From assembly GCF_000317475.1 (NCBI RefSeq), contig NC_019729.1, positions 4,602,501 through 4,666,500 of the forward strand: a DNA stretch of 64,000 nt. The letters are read 5' to 3'. The stretch comes from Oscillatoria nigro-viridis PCC 7112. Lineage in GTDB: Bacteria > Cyanobacteriota > Cyanobacteriia > Cyanobacteriales > Microcoleaceae. Under the pieces are notes generated by a model. It worked only from the letters and a program-made list of their open reading frames with translations, did no database searches and was not told where the DNA came from. Below are positions 18,971-27,499 of the stretch, piece by piece. The first letter of the stretch is position 1, and each line of letters opens with the position of its first letter. The position numbers were made by a program, and so were the translations under genes.

Positions 18971-19885
18971 TTAATTAAGATTAATCGGAAATACCCATTC
19001 TTTATAATTGCTGTCGCGATTTTCGATAATCTCCGTCAGTTTGTCCAAAATCTTTTCGGTGATGGGTCGGTTTTTGGGCAAGTGATAGTTTTCTACTCGC
19101 TTAATTGGCGTAATTTTGGCGGCGGTTCCGCAGAGGAAAATCTCGTCTGCAATCAACAGTTCCGATCTATCAACGGGTCTTTCTATGACTTCAATTCCTA
19201 AGTCTTTGGCGATTGTGATTACGCTGTCTCTGGTAATTCCTTCGAGGATATCTTGCTCGAAACCGGGAGTAACTAATTTACCGTTTCTGGCGACAAATAT
19301 GTTCATTCCTGAAGCTTCGCTGACTTTTCCTTGAGTATTCATCATAATAGCTTCGTCGAAGCCCGATTCTACTGCTTCTGTTTTGGCTAATGCTGAGGTG
19401 ATGTAAGCGCCGCTAATTTTACCTCTTAAGGGCAAACTGCGGTCTTCTTGGCGGTACCAAGAGCTAATTCTACAGTTGACTCCTTCTTTGGGCAAATAGT
19501 CTGAAAGTTCTAATCCGTAGACAAAAAAGTCGGTTTCTACGTTGTGCAGTCTGGGGGCAATTCCTAAACTGGATGTGTAGACGAAAGGGCGGATATAAAA
19601 TGATTTTGTGGGTCGGTTTTTCTGGACAAAATCAATAATTATTTGTTGGATTTTGCTGGCCGGCAAATCGCAGTGGAGGAAGCTGGCACTTTGACTTAAT
19701 CTTTGACAGTGGCGGTCTAATCTAAATAGCAATATTCGATCGGCATTTTGGGGGTCGGGAATTCCCCGCAACCCGCCTAAAACTCCGGTTCCGTAGTGCA
19801 GTGCGTGGGTGGCTATGGAAATTTTGGCGTCGGTAAATGGGAGAAATTGGTTTTGAAAGTAGGCAATTGGCAAAAAACTATCCAT
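18971..19885 (-). CDS. ilvE: Branched-chain amino acid aminotransferase
   Basis: 304 residues. A fold-type IV PLP enzyme making Leu, Ile and Val from their 2-oxo acids with glutamate. Motifs: HALHYGTGVLGGLRG at the N-terminus, the PLP-Lys in SGAYITSALAKTEAVESG, the Glu-containing GKVSEASGMNIF, and GTAAKITPIKRV near the C-terminus. Length is typical. ATG at 19885. It is transcribed alone; no other branched-chain genes are nearby. Confidence 0.94.
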   Translation of the reverse strand: MDSFLPIAYFQNQFLPFTDAKISIATHALHYGTGVLGGLRGIPDPQNADRILLFRLDRHCQRLSQSASFLHCDLPASKIQQIIIDFVQKNRPTKSFYIRPFVYTSSLGIAPRLHNVETDFFVYGLELSDYLPKEGVNCRISSWYRQEDRSLPLRGKISGAYITSALAKTEAVESGFDEAIMMNTQGKVSEASGMNIFVARNGKLVTPGFEQDILEGITRDSVITIAKDLGIEVIERPVDRSELLIADEIFLCGTAAKITPIKRVENYHLPKNRPITEKILDKLTEIIENRDSNYKEWVFPINLN

Positions 19886-19961
19886 GATTCAAGCTGGCGA
19901 TGAGTTTTGCAGTCCGCTAGGAAAGCTGAATTTTGTTATATTACCATAAGTTATACCATTT

Positions 19962-19992
19962 TAGATTTTAGATTTTAGATTTTAGATTTACA
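19962..19992. repeat. Tandem ttttaga repeat
   Basis: Three to four units of ttttaga(ttttaga) upstream of ilvE. The same tract occurs at about 2049-2065 and, longer, at 36590-36645, so it is a recurrent intergenic microsatellite of this genome. Confidence 0.7.
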
Positions 19993-20170
19993 ATGACTGA
20001 TTAGATATAAGTTTGAAGGTTGTCTAAAGTTAGCTTTTTTTATTAAATGAGATGATTGTTGTGGGAGTCGAGCAAGCGATAAAATAATATAAAATGCGTT
20101 CATTTTGGTAGATAATTGTTTTGGATAAAAGTGCGATCTACTACAAACAAAAATCAACCAAGGGGCAACT

Positions 20171-20539
20171 ATGGCACGTAAATGTTTCATCATTGAAATG
20201 GGGATGGGTATAGACCAGCACGGGCAGGAACCGACTGTAGCCTGTGCAAGGGCTGTACGGAATGCGATCGCCAATAATGCTCTCCTAGGCGTCTGGGAAG
20301 TGGCGGGTTTGACTGACCCCAATCAGATGATTGTTGAGGTTAAGGTGGCTGTTCCTTACCCGGAACAAGTGCGGGAACAGGAGGTGTTGGCGGTGCTGCC
20401 TTTTGGCAGCAAAACTCTGATTGTGGAGCAAGGAGGCATGATTGTGCCAGGAAGGGCGATCGCCTCTCTGAATGATAAAAATGATGAAATGCTCATCGCT
20501 GTGGCGGCTGTGAGTGTTTTTGTGGAAACTCAGGATTAA
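20171..20539 (+). CDS. Lin0512-family protein
   Basis: 122 residues, ATG at 20171. The start CFIIEMGMGIDQHGQEPT and the central EVKVAVPYPEQV match my memory of the Lin0512 family of conserved proteins of unknown function. No signal peptide or membrane segment. Family members are small alpha/beta proteins with no established reaction. The sequence looks intact and under normal codon use. It is monocistronic, divergent from ilvE. Confidence 0.72.
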   Translation: MARKCFIIEMGMGIDQHGQEPTVACARAVRNAIANNALLGVWEVAGLTDPNQMIVEVKVAVPYPEQVREQEVLAVLPFGSKTLIVEQGGMIVPGRAIASLNDKNDEMLIAVAAVSVFVETQD

Positions 20540-20778
20540 CTAATTTTTTGTTGTTTGAACAAATCGCCCGATCGCACTTGCTGGTTTCCGCGAGCGGGCG
20601 ATCGAACGCCTGTATGTTAAAAAATGATTTATTTAGACTAAGTTGTAGGATGCCCCGGAGATATCCCATGAAATACCTTAGAAAATCTGAGGCTCTGAGG
20701 CACCCTACAATAGGTCTGTTGCACGCTAAGGTTTATTTGCGCCTACCTACTTAATTTTGAAGTTTTAATTGATAATTT

Positions 20779-20889
20779 TTAATTTCTCAGGCGGCAGGGT
20801 ATGTAAGCAATCCAGCAAAACCCTACGATTAATAACAGCCACGTCACTGTAATATTGCTGCCTAACAAGTTGCGGAGAAAATATTCCAT
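20779..20889 (-). CDS. Possible 36-residue single-pass membrane protein
   Basis: A short frame starting ATG at 20889: MEYFLRNLLGSN, then a hydrophobic helix TWLLLIVGFCWIAYI, ending PCRLRN before TAA. The N-in/C-basic layout and clean hydrophobic segment resemble genuine small membrane proteins, and tgagaaaa lies just upstream as a weak ribosome site. It lies downstream of DUF4142 on the same strand, but a strong hairpin separates them. No recognised family; it could be chance. Confidence 0.35.
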   Translation of the reverse strand: MEYFLRNLLGSNITVTWLLLIVGFCWIAYIPCRLRN

Positions 20890-20951
20890 TTTTCTCAAAA
20901 GTTATAGCATTTAAAACAATTTATTGCGGTTCTTTCTCGGATCGGAAAAGG

Positions 20952-20986
20952 TAGAGTGCGATCGCGTTTTAGGCGATCGCACTCTA
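20952..20986. terminator. Strong hairpin containing two GCGATCGC sites
   Basis: tagagtgcgatcgc-gttttag-gcgatcgcactcta: a perfect 14-bp stem built from two HIP1 octamers, 17 bp after the DUF4142 stop. A terminator role for the minus-strand gene is likely. Confidence 0.65.
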
Positions 20987-21002
20987 TTTCCTCTACCTCA
21001 TA

Positions 21003-21761
21003 TTACGGCTGACTGGTATCTGCCAACATTTGGTTAACCATTTGCAAGTGCGCCTGAAGGTTGGGCAAAAGCTTGGTTGCCCAACCCTTCAACTCGGAAT
21101 CTTGTCCTTGTTGAGATTGAGCCTGAAACAAAGCAATAGCCTGATTGTGGCTCTCGATCATTGCCTGCTTGTAAGCCTTGTCAAAACTTGTACCCGATAG
21201 TCCCGAAAGTCGATCGGTCAAAGCTTTATTCTGGCTGCTCATCTCGGTTGGCAGTTCTACGCCTTTTTGCATTGCTAACTGCATCAGTTCTTGATTGGCT
21301 TGGGTGTGTTCATTAACCATTTCTTGCCCGTACTCTTTCACACGAGCGCTAGAACCCCGCTCCACGGCTAACTTGCCGAGCTGCACTTCCAGCATACCAG
21401 TTTGAGCTGCTTGGAGGACAAAGTTTTTGTCTCTGCTGCTGAGAGAATTAGGGGCAGTTTCGCCACTTGTGGGAGTGTTGGGAGAACGGCCGGGATTGTT
21501 ATTGGTGGGGGTATTTGGATTGTTGGGAGAACGGCCCGGATTGTTGTTGTTGTTTGGATCTGTAACAGGAGGTTCCGGAGAATTAGGATCGTTTAAGTCG
21601 TTATCGGCAAGATCGAAAACCCGATCGCCCGACTGGTTGAAGCCGTGAGTCTGGCGGTTTAATTCTGCAAATCCCGGCACAGCTATCAAGGAAGAAATGC
21701 CGGCAATTCCGGCAACTGTTACCAATTTTTTGAACAAACTTTTGCGATTGAGTGAAGTCAT
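21003..21761 (-). CDS. DUF4142 exported protein
   Basis: 252 residues. A Sec signal peptide (basic start, SLIAVPGFA before ELNRQ) is followed by a low-complexity Asn/Pro/Gly linker (about 55-105; repeated NNPGRSPNNPNTP) and a DUF4142 four-helix domain (about 110-250: FVLQAAQTGMLEVQLGKLA, YGQEMVNEHTQANQEL, AMIESHNQAIALFQ). The domain is ferritin-like in appearance, but a metal site cannot be asserted. The N-P-G linker is unusual in length. Likely periplasmic. Its function is unknown. Confidence 0.87.
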   Translation of the reverse strand: MTSLNRKSLFKKLVTVAGIAGISSLIAVPGFAELNRQTHGFNQSGDRVFDLADNDLNDPNSPEPPVTDPNNNNNPGRSPNNPNTPTNNNPGRSPNTPTSGETAPNSLSSRDKNFVLQAAQTGMLEVQLGKLAVERGSSARVKEYGQEMVNEHTQANQELMQLAMQKGVELPTEMSSQNKALTDRLSGLSGTSFDKAYKQAMIESHNQAIALFQAQSQQGQDSELKGWATKLLPNLQAHLQMVNQMLADTSQP

Positions 21762-21832
21762 GAATTTCTAAGCCTCTAAGTTGTTTTCAAAAGTACGTGA
21801 AGCGAAACTATCCCGTAGGGAATCGCCCGAAA

Positions 21833-21951
21833 CTACCGATGGGAGGGTGTACTGCCTTTCCGAAACAAGTTGATCAAACCAAACGCGCCCAAGGCACCCA
21901 GCCACCCTAAATTATTGTGGCTATCGCGCCGAACACTCAAAACTCCAGAAT
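21833..21951 (-). pseudogene. Detached 3' end of the Gly/Thr-repeat WGxxGxxG gene (split by IS630)
   Basis: Reading on the minus strand from the IS edge gives ...SVRRDSHNNLGWLGALGAFG LINLFRKG... and a TAG at 21833-21835. The GWLGALGAFGLINLFRK segment is a WGxxGxxG membrane-anchor tail, a common cyanobacterial C-terminus. It has no start of its own. Deleting the IS (21954-22904) and one copy of the TA duplication joins this piece in frame to the gene at 22905-23853. Confidence 0.75.
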
Positions 21952-21956
21952 TATAG

Positions 21957-22568
21957 TCATTTCAAATAAGTATGAGACACTCTTTCTGCACAATAAGCAC
22001 GAATAACTTCATCAAGAGATGTGCCAGGAGACGCATACATTTTAGCTCTCTTTAATGCACTAAAATCATGCTCAATATCATTTAAGTCAGGAGAGTATTT
22101 TGGTAAAAAAAGTATCTGATGGCCTGCTTCCTCCACCAGGAGCCTAATTGCTGTCTTACGATGAATCGGTGCATTATCCATGATTAATATTGATGGTATT
22201 GTTAAAGATGGCAATAAATATAAAGCTAACCACCCTTCAAAACTTTCTGCATTCAAGCTCCCTGTAAAGACCATAGGTGCAATCAAGTCCTTGTTGCCTT
22301 TTCTTCTTCCTGCTACTAAATTTTCTCTTTTTCCGCGTTTTCCTTGTCTCTCCCCATATACTTTTCTCCCTTTTTTTGACCACGCATAAACACAAGCATG
22401 AAACTCTTCAAACCCTGACTCATCAATAAATACAAGGCTTTTACTCCCATGAACTTTAATTAAAGTTCTCAGTGTTTGGTAGTATTGTATTCTTTCTTCT
22501 CTATTCCTTTCTCTATAACGAAATTCTTTTTTTTTATCGTAATTTTCATTTTCTTTAAGGCATAGCAT
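21957..22568 (-). CDS. IS630 transposase, catalytic part (OrfB frame)
   Basis: This frame carries the DDE catalytic domain: first Asp in FIDESGFEE, second in IMDNAPIHR and Glu in YSPDLNDIEHDFSALKR. The usual NPIE...W reads NDIEHDF here, a minor departure. It lacks the N-terminal DNA-binding part and overlaps the upstream frame (22469-22849) by 100 bp. A run of nine A on the coding strand (22527-22535) lies in the overlap; -1 slippage there would fuse the two frames into one transposase. It ends inside the terminal inverted repeat. Confidence 0.88.
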   Translation of the reverse strand: MLCLKENENYDKKKEFRYRERNREERIQYYQTLRTLIKVHGSKSLVFIDESGFEEFHACVYAWSKKGRKVYGERQGKRGKRENLVAGRRKGNKDLIAPMVFTGSLNAESFEGWLALYLLPSLTIPSILIMDNAPIHRKTAIRLLVEEAGHQILFLPKYSPDLNDIEHDFSALKRAKMYASPGTSLDEVIRAYCAERVSHTYLK

Positions 22569-22849
22569 ATGGCACTCGCTCTCACCCCGAATTTCCTTGC
22601 TCTTTCTATTAATCTTGCTTCGGGATTTTCTTCTACATCTTTTCTGAGCATTTCCCAGTCTATCTTTCGCTCACGGTGTTCTACCTTAGTGGCTCGAAGG
22701 TCTTCCCTCCCTAGCCATCTGTATATTGTTGCTCTTCCTACTTTAAACAGGGCGGCGGCTTTGGTTATACCCCCTCCATTTTCCACATAATCCACTACTC
22801 TTTTTCTTAAATCTAGACTGTATGCCATTTTTCGGCTCCGAGTTAACAA
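22469..22849 (-). CDS. IS630 transposase, DNA-binding part (OrfA frame)
   Basis: 126 residues; start at 22849 or, more likely, the ATG at 22828 (MAYSLDLRKRVV). It contains a helix-turn-helix of the transposase type (GGGITKAAALFKVGRATIYRWL) and a second HTH-like segment (ARLIERARKFGVRASAICYAL), as in N-termini of IS630 transposases. It runs through the A9 tract into a short out-of-frame tail. By itself it lacks any catalytic residue; full transposase requires frameshifting into the downstream frame. Confidence 0.85.
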   Translation of the reverse strand: MLTRSRKMAYSLDLRKRVVDYVENGGGITKAAALFKVGRATIYRWLGREDLRATKVEHRERKIDWEMLRKDVEENPEARLIERARKFGVRASAICYALKKMKITIKKKNFVIEKGIEKKEYNTTKH

Positions 22850-22904
22850 TTTTTCTTGATTTTACATCATCTTGCATTTGTCTCACATTTATTTGAAATG
22901 ACTA

Positions 22905-23853
22905 TAGTATCAGCAGGCGTCGATGTGGTACCCGTTGTGCCCGTTGTACCGGTTGTGCCCGTTGTACCGGTTGTACCCGTGCCACTCGTACCCGTTGTAC
23001 CGGTTGTACCCGTGCCACTCGTACCCGTTGTACCCGTTGTACCGGTTGTACCCGTGCCACTCGTACCCGTTGTACCCGTTGTACCGGTTGTACCCGTGCC
23101 ACTCGTACCCGTTGTATCGGTTGTACCCGTGCCACTCGTACCCGTTGTACCTGTTGTACCTGTTGTACCCGTGTCCGTCGTGCCCGTTGTACCTGTTGTA
23201 CCCGTGTCCGTCGTACCCGTTGTATCGGTTGTACCCGTGCCCGTTGTATCGGTTGTACCCGTGCCCGTTGTATCGGTTGTACCCGTGCCCGTCGTACCGC
23301 TTGTACCGCTTGTGCCACTGCCACTCGTACCCGTTGTATCCGTACCTGTCGTACCGGTTGTACCCGTACCCGTCGTACCCGTTGTATCGGTTGTACCCGT
23401 GCCCGTCGTACCCGTTGTATCGGTTGTACCCGTGCCCGTCGTACCCGTTGTATCCGTACCTGTCGTACCGCTTGTACCCGTACCGCTTGTACCCGTTGTA
23501 TCCGTACCTGTCGTACCGCTTGTACCCGTACCGCTTGTACCCGTTGTATCCGTACCTGTCGTACCGCTTGTACCGCTTGTACCCGTACCGCTTGTACCCG
23601 TACCGCTTGTACCCGTTGTATCCGTGCCAGTCAAACCGCTTGTACCGCTTGTTCCACTGCCACTCGTACCGCTTGTACCCGTACCGCTTGTGCCAGTACC
23701 GCTTGTGCCAGTACCGCTTGTGCCACTGCCAGCACCGCCTCCAGCACCGCCGGCTCCCGACTGGGCAGAAGCAGGCACTGCTAAGGAAACCGTAGCTAAA
23801 CCTAAAGTACAAGTGCTTGCTAAAACAATTTTCAAGAACTTAGAAGATTTCAT
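22905..23853 (-). pseudogene. Gly/Thr-repeat exported protein, 3' end displaced by IS630 insertion
   Basis: The signal peptide (MKSSKFLKIVLAS...AVPASA before QSGAGG) is followed by about 260 residues of Gly-Thr/Ser repeats (GTSGTGTSGT, TTGTDTTGTS and variants). The frame now runs past the insertion site into the IS and stops at 22867 after VISNKCETNAR, which is IS-encoded. In the ancestral arrangement it continued into the WGxxGxxG tail at 21833-21951 for a total of 355 residues. Such proteins (signal peptide, low-complexity middle, WGxxGxxG tail) are probably exported and membrane-attached; function is unknown. A truncated, unanchored protein could still be made. Confidence 0.8.
22926..23740. 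repeat. Minisatellite-like coding repeat (GGTACAACGGGTACGAGTGG-type units)
   Basis: About 800 bp of 12-bp-based units mixing ggtacaacg, ggtacgagt and ggcacgggt words on the minus strand. Because the period is a multiple of three, several other frames on both strands also stay open here (for example Tyr/Leu-rich or Val-Pro repeats); these are shadows of the repeat. Confidence 0.85.
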
Positions 23854-24714
23854 GGTAATGCTTGCTTTTGCGTAGAGTCATGCGATCGCTTCTGATGCCA
23901 AAACCGCAGGGTCAACTTGACAGCGTAACGTGCAAATTTTCTAACATTCGCTGCGGGATAATGAAGGTAAGGGAGCAAATTTAGTCCCGTTACCTCGATG
24001 ATTTTTCCCTGATTAATTACACCGCCGCGTTAACAGTTTATAAGCTATTACGTATGCTTCAAGTTCGCCATTCATCTTTAGGAAGATTTGACAAAATGGC
24101 TTTTTATTTCAGGTGGTAGATGATATTTAATTCGGCGGCCGACTAGCTAAATCAAAATTTGTGTACGGGGGAGAGAAGGCGGGTTTCTCTGAACAATTTT
24201 GGGTTGAGTAACGAGACATATACATATCAACCGGATTTCTGAGGCAAGCGCGCTGTTCTTCCTATAAATTTTCCCCGGCTGCTGGTGCTTTGAGGCAGAA
24301 ATTCTTGATTTGATCGCCGTCATTTTTGCCTTAGCGCTCCGCCAGATGAGTTAGTTTAATTTTTTTTTGAGGGCTATTTTTCCTTAACTTGCTGCTGGCA
24401 ATTTCGCCCCTGGTAGCATACCGTTCAAACTTTCCCAGGAAACTAAATTATCTCAAAAAGCGCGATCGCTCAGAGTCGCCATAGCACCTGCAACTGCCTA
24501 ATAGCAAGGCTTTTGACGGCGCTTTGACTTGCGTTAAACAGCAAGGCGCACTGAGGGCTATCCGAGTCGGGCCCGCGCGAGATTAAATTAACCAGGGGTG
24601 GCGCACTCGTGAGAATTGCTTGTGAGTGCGATCGGGCAAACTCTGATATAGTAAAACCAAAGGTATGCCAGAGAGCGCTTGTTCTCTAACACATTTTCCA
24701 AACGGACATCAACT
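23854..24714. other. Long intergenic region, no gene seen
   Basis: About 860 bp between the repeat protein (minus) and the YqhA-type gene (plus), thus a divergent promoter region. I see no RNA gene, no convincing reading frame and no repeat family member beyond isolated CGATCG words. Confidence 0.5.
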
Positions 24715-25194
24715 ATGCTGCATCGAGTTCTTGCCAGAAGTCGCTATCTAATGTTAATCGCTGTATTCGGTTCTTTTGCAACGTCTGTGACGCTTTTGAT
24801 CTACGGTGCCCTGGAAACCATCATTACCATCGGTCACGCAGCTACAATACCGGTTTCCAGCGAAAACTCCAAACAACTGATTCTGTCTAGCATCGAAGTT
24901 GTAGATTTGTTTCTCCTCGCCACAGTATTTTACATTACGGCCCTCGGGCTTTACGAGCTGTTTATAGACGAGCGCGTCAAAGTACCACACTGGCTGGAAA
25001 TTCACACCATCGATGACCTGAAAACTAAACTCACCAGCGTCATTGTAGTAGTGTTGAGTGTATTGTTTCTCTCTGAGGTAGTTCGGTGGAACGGCGGGAC
25101 GAACATCCTTCCCTTGGGAACTGGTGTCTCTTTAGTAATCGCTGCGCTGACGTATTTTCTAAGTTCGCAGGTGAAAAAGGCAAAGTCAGATTAA
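24715..25194 (+). CDS. YqhA/UPF0114-family membrane protein
   Basis: 159 residues from the ATG at 24715; a TTG at 24679 is a less likely start. Four hydrophobic segments are visible: about 7-30 (LMLIAVFGSFATSVTLLIYGA), 60-85 (VVDLFLLATVFYITALGLYELF), 110-130 (TSVIVVVLSVLFLSEVV) and 138-155. FIDERVKVPHWLEIHTIDDLK between helices is the conserved loop of UPF0114 proteins. Function unknown; an inner or thylakoid membrane protein. Confidence 0.82.
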   Translation: MLHRVLARSRYLMLIAVFGSFATSVTLLIYGALETIITIGHAATIPVSSENSKQLILSSIEVVDLFLLATVFYITALGLYELFIDERVKVPHWLEIHTIDDLKTKLTSVIVVVLSVLFLSEVVRWNGGTNILPLGTGVSLVIAALTYFLSSQVKKAKSD

Positions 25195-25394
25195 TGGCGG
25201 TTTGAGGAGGGAAATTAGCCAAATCCGGCTGAGCCAGCAACGGCAATCTAGTTGCCTTATTTTTCTCAACAAATTTAATATTACATCTGTCTTCGGAATG
25301 ATAAAAAGGCGGTTTAAAACTTGCTTTTAGAGAGAGGAAAGTAGTTGCTTATCGTATACAACATTCAATTTAGGTTTAATAATTAGAGGTCATT

Positions 25395-25637
25395 ATGCCA
25401 GAACAATAATTTGACACCTTACCTTCGGAACCACAAGAACTCCCCCAAGGGGCGAAACAAATTTTTCAGGCTGCTTTTAAGAGCGCTAGCGAAGATGGAA
25501 TGAGCGCAGATGGTGCTAGTAGCGTTGCTTGGAACAGTGTAAAATCTGAATATGTTAAAGGCGAAGGTGGCACGTGGCATCACAAGGGCGACGATACTAA
25601 CCAAACCCGCAAATCTGTACAGTCTGGTGGCAATTAG
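25395..25637 (+). pseudogene. ChaB-like small protein with an in-frame stop at codon 5
   Basis: After a good ribosome site (agaggt at 25385-25390) the frame reads MPEQ, a TAA stop, then an otherwise complete ChaB-like sequence: FDTLPSEPQELPQGAKQIFQ, AAFKSASEDG, ASSVAWNSVKSEYVKGEG and a tail ending SVQSGGN TAG. The LP..A..I...A...A pattern plus VAW..VK.EY is the ChaB signature. A single base change (TAA from GAA or CAA) would restore an 80-residue protein. No good alternative start lies between the stop and the conserved region, so it is either a recent nonsense mutation, a base error, or suppressed. Confidence 0.72.
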
Positions 25638-25863
25638 TTATCAGCCATTAGTAATAATCTCGTGTCCGCTAACATAACCCGTATCCGCGATGTAGTGAGG
25701 GCTTCCTTCCTCAATTTTTGATGAGAACCAAGAGTCCTCACTACCAACCAATTGCAGTGACGTTATTCTAGCGGGTACGATCTCATCAGTCACGACCAAT
25801 GTACTCATCACTTGTGGTTAATGCTTTACGTTGATAGCTGTTGGAATCGCGGTGGTACAGAAG

Positions 25864-26496
25864 TTAAGGCAGGGTGTTAATCGGCTGGCGCATATCCCAT
25901 TGCAATTCCGCTAAAACGAGCAAGCTAAATACCATTACGGTTCCCGTAAATAGGAAATACCAACCGCCAGTGTAAGGCAAAATAAAAATTCCCAACACGT
26001 GAAATAAACTGGTAGCTAAAAGCGCGCGCGATCGCACTGCAAATCCAGTCCCAAAATACCCTATTCCGCTCATTCCCAACCACAGGGGACAGAGATTAGC
26101 CAACACTTTTCCCCAACTGAGAAAAATTGCTAAATCGGTCAGCAGCAATGCTAATAACATCAGTATTACCCAACCGTAAAGCACCCAAGTCAGGCGTTCT
26201 ATTTTAACCCAATAGTATGTCCAGCTTACCATAGCTGCTGTACCTAGGAGGCTGAGCGTTGACCACAAACCTGCTTGCAGCATCCAACTCACCGAAAAAA
26301 ATTGTGCTGTGCCGAAGATGGGTATTAACAGCAAGCTCCACAGCAAGCAAGTTCGATCGAGACAAGTATAAAATTTTGAATAAAATCGATCTTTGCCAAG
26401 GGGAAACTGAACGTGCCAAAGCCCTTCTAAATCTTGAACGGCAATGTTAATCTGTTTGCGGCGCAGAGGCGGAACTGAATAATTAAAAAAGGTCAT
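25864..26496 (-). CDS. Multi-pass membrane protein of unknown function
   Basis: 210 residues from the ATG at 26496 (a TTG at 26505 is possible). After a cytosolic N-terminus (FFNYSVPPLRRKQINIAVQD) there are about six hydrophobic segments: LLWSLLLIPIFGTAQFF, WSTLSLLGTAAMVSWTYYW, LYGWVILMLLALLLTDLAIF, a Gly-rich one near LCPLWLGMSGIGYFGTGFA, LLATSLFHVLGIFILPY and WYFLFTGTVMVFSLLVLA. I do not recognise a family motif. Probably a cyanobacterial conserved hypothetical. The stop lies about 220 bp from the ChaB-like frame. Confidence 0.7.
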   Translation of the reverse strand: MTFFNYSVPPLRRKQINIAVQDLEGLWHVQFPLGKDRFYSKFYTCLDRTCLLWSLLLIPIFGTAQFFSVSWMLQAGLWSTLSLLGTAAMVSWTYYWVKIERLTWVLYGWVILMLLALLLTDLAIFLSWGKVLANLCPLWLGMSGIGYFGTGFAVRSRALLATSLFHVLGIFILPYTGGWYFLFTGTVMVFSLLVLAELQWDMRQPINTLP

Positions 26497-26756
26497 GTTT
26501 GACAAGATTAAAATTAATAATTAGTGGACTCATGTACCTATCTCAACAGTAATTGATATAATTGCTATCTGCCAAACGGGTTAATTTTGTTAAGGTGACA
26601 ATCTATCGGCAGTAATAGTTATTGAATCGCAATATATATTATGTAAAAGCGGAAGAGATAGATTAGTAAAATTTATAAATAGCTCTTGCGACAGATTGCT
26701 GCACTATTACTTGTCCGATAAGTTAAAAACAGTCAACTTTGTTACCGACCGAATTT

Positions 26757-27476
26757 ATGCTCACTTCATCCCATCCTCTGAAACAGGTATTCCACTGCCC
26801 GGAAGAATCGGATTTTTACGCGCACTGCTTGGAAACTTTAGTGTTAAATTCCAGCGACAATTCTCGACTTATCGTAGAGTTTGGTTCAGGAGAGGGAAGT
26901 CCTGTTATTAAGTCTTTGCTGAGAAGTGATTTTGAGGGTAAAATACAGGGATTTGAGCTAAATAATGTAGCTTGGAAAATTGCTCAGTCTCAAATTAAGG
27001 AATATGAAGTGAGCGAACAATACACCGTCAACAATAGCTCTTTTTTTGATTCGCCTTTATACGAGTCGGCGGATTGTGTAATCTCAAATCCGCCTTACTT
27101 GCCGGCGGTGGACGATCAGATTTACCAGCCGCTGTTGCACGGCGGGAGTGATGGTTCTACAATTGCTAAAAAACTTTTATCTTTGGGCAGTGACGAAGTT
27201 TTGCTGATGGTTTCTAGCTATTCTAATCCGGTGGGTTTGGTCGATTATGCCTTGGATCGAGGGTACTCGGTTGCGAATTTTGAGATTGCACCTTTAAGTT
27301 TTGGCTATTATAGTTCCGAACCAAAAGTCAAAAGCGCGATCGCCACTCTGCGAAAACAGGGAATGGCTTTTTATTCGGAAAATATCTATCTGCTGGCTGG
27401 AGTTTTGTTTAAGAAACAGGAAAAGTCGCAAAGAGATTTGTCGATCGAGCTAATTCAGTTAATGACAGCATTTTAA
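26757..27476 (+). CDS. SAM-dependent methyltransferase with NPPY motif
   Basis: 239 residues from the ATG at 26757 (TTG at 26739 is an alternative; no strong ribosome site for either). Rossmann-type methyltransferase: the SAM-binding motif I is IVEFGSGEGSPVI, the acidic residue after strand 2 is the Glu of GFELNN, and motif IV is SNPPYLP, the N-P-P-Y typical of enzymes that methylate amide or exocyclic amino nitrogens (HemK/PrmC, N6-adenine). The target is unknown; it is not long enough to be a typical PrmC with its N-terminal domain. It stands alone. Confidence 0.8.
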   Translation: MLTSSHPLKQVFHCPEESDFYAHCLETLVLNSSDNSRLIVEFGSGEGSPVIKSLLRSDFEGKIQGFELNNVAWKIAQSQIKEYEVSEQYTVNNSSFFDSPLYESADCVISNPPYLPAVDDQIYQPLLHGGSDGSTIAKKLLSLGSDEVLLMVSSYSNPVGLVDYALDRGYSVANFEIAPLSFGYYSSEPKVKSAIATLRKQGMAFYSENIYLLAGVLFKKQEKSQRDLSIELIQLMTAF

Positions 27477-27499
27477 AATACAGCACGGATCGATCGGAG

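Larger units (their letters stand above)
21954..22904 (-). mobile_element. IS630-type insertion sequence, 951 bp, with TA duplication
   Basis: Ends are near-perfect inverted repeats beginning TAGTCATTTCAAATAA on both sides, continuing to 24 matches in 26 positions. The element is flanked by TA (21952-21953 and 22905-22906), the target duplicated by IS630/Tc1 elements. It carries a two-frame transposase. Boundaries are supported because excision with one TA restores the host reading frame. Confidence 0.88.

Noticed and set aside
20548..20754. 68-codon frame after the Lin0512 gene
   Set aside because: It crosses repeat-like 'aggatgccccg...aggcaccctac' words and lacks any domain pattern.
22923..23875. 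Long Tyr/Leu-, Val/Pro- and Arg/Gln-rich frames on both strands
   Set aside because: They are out-of-frame readings of the Gly/Thr coding repeat; only the minus frame has a signal peptide and joins the WGxxGxxG tail.
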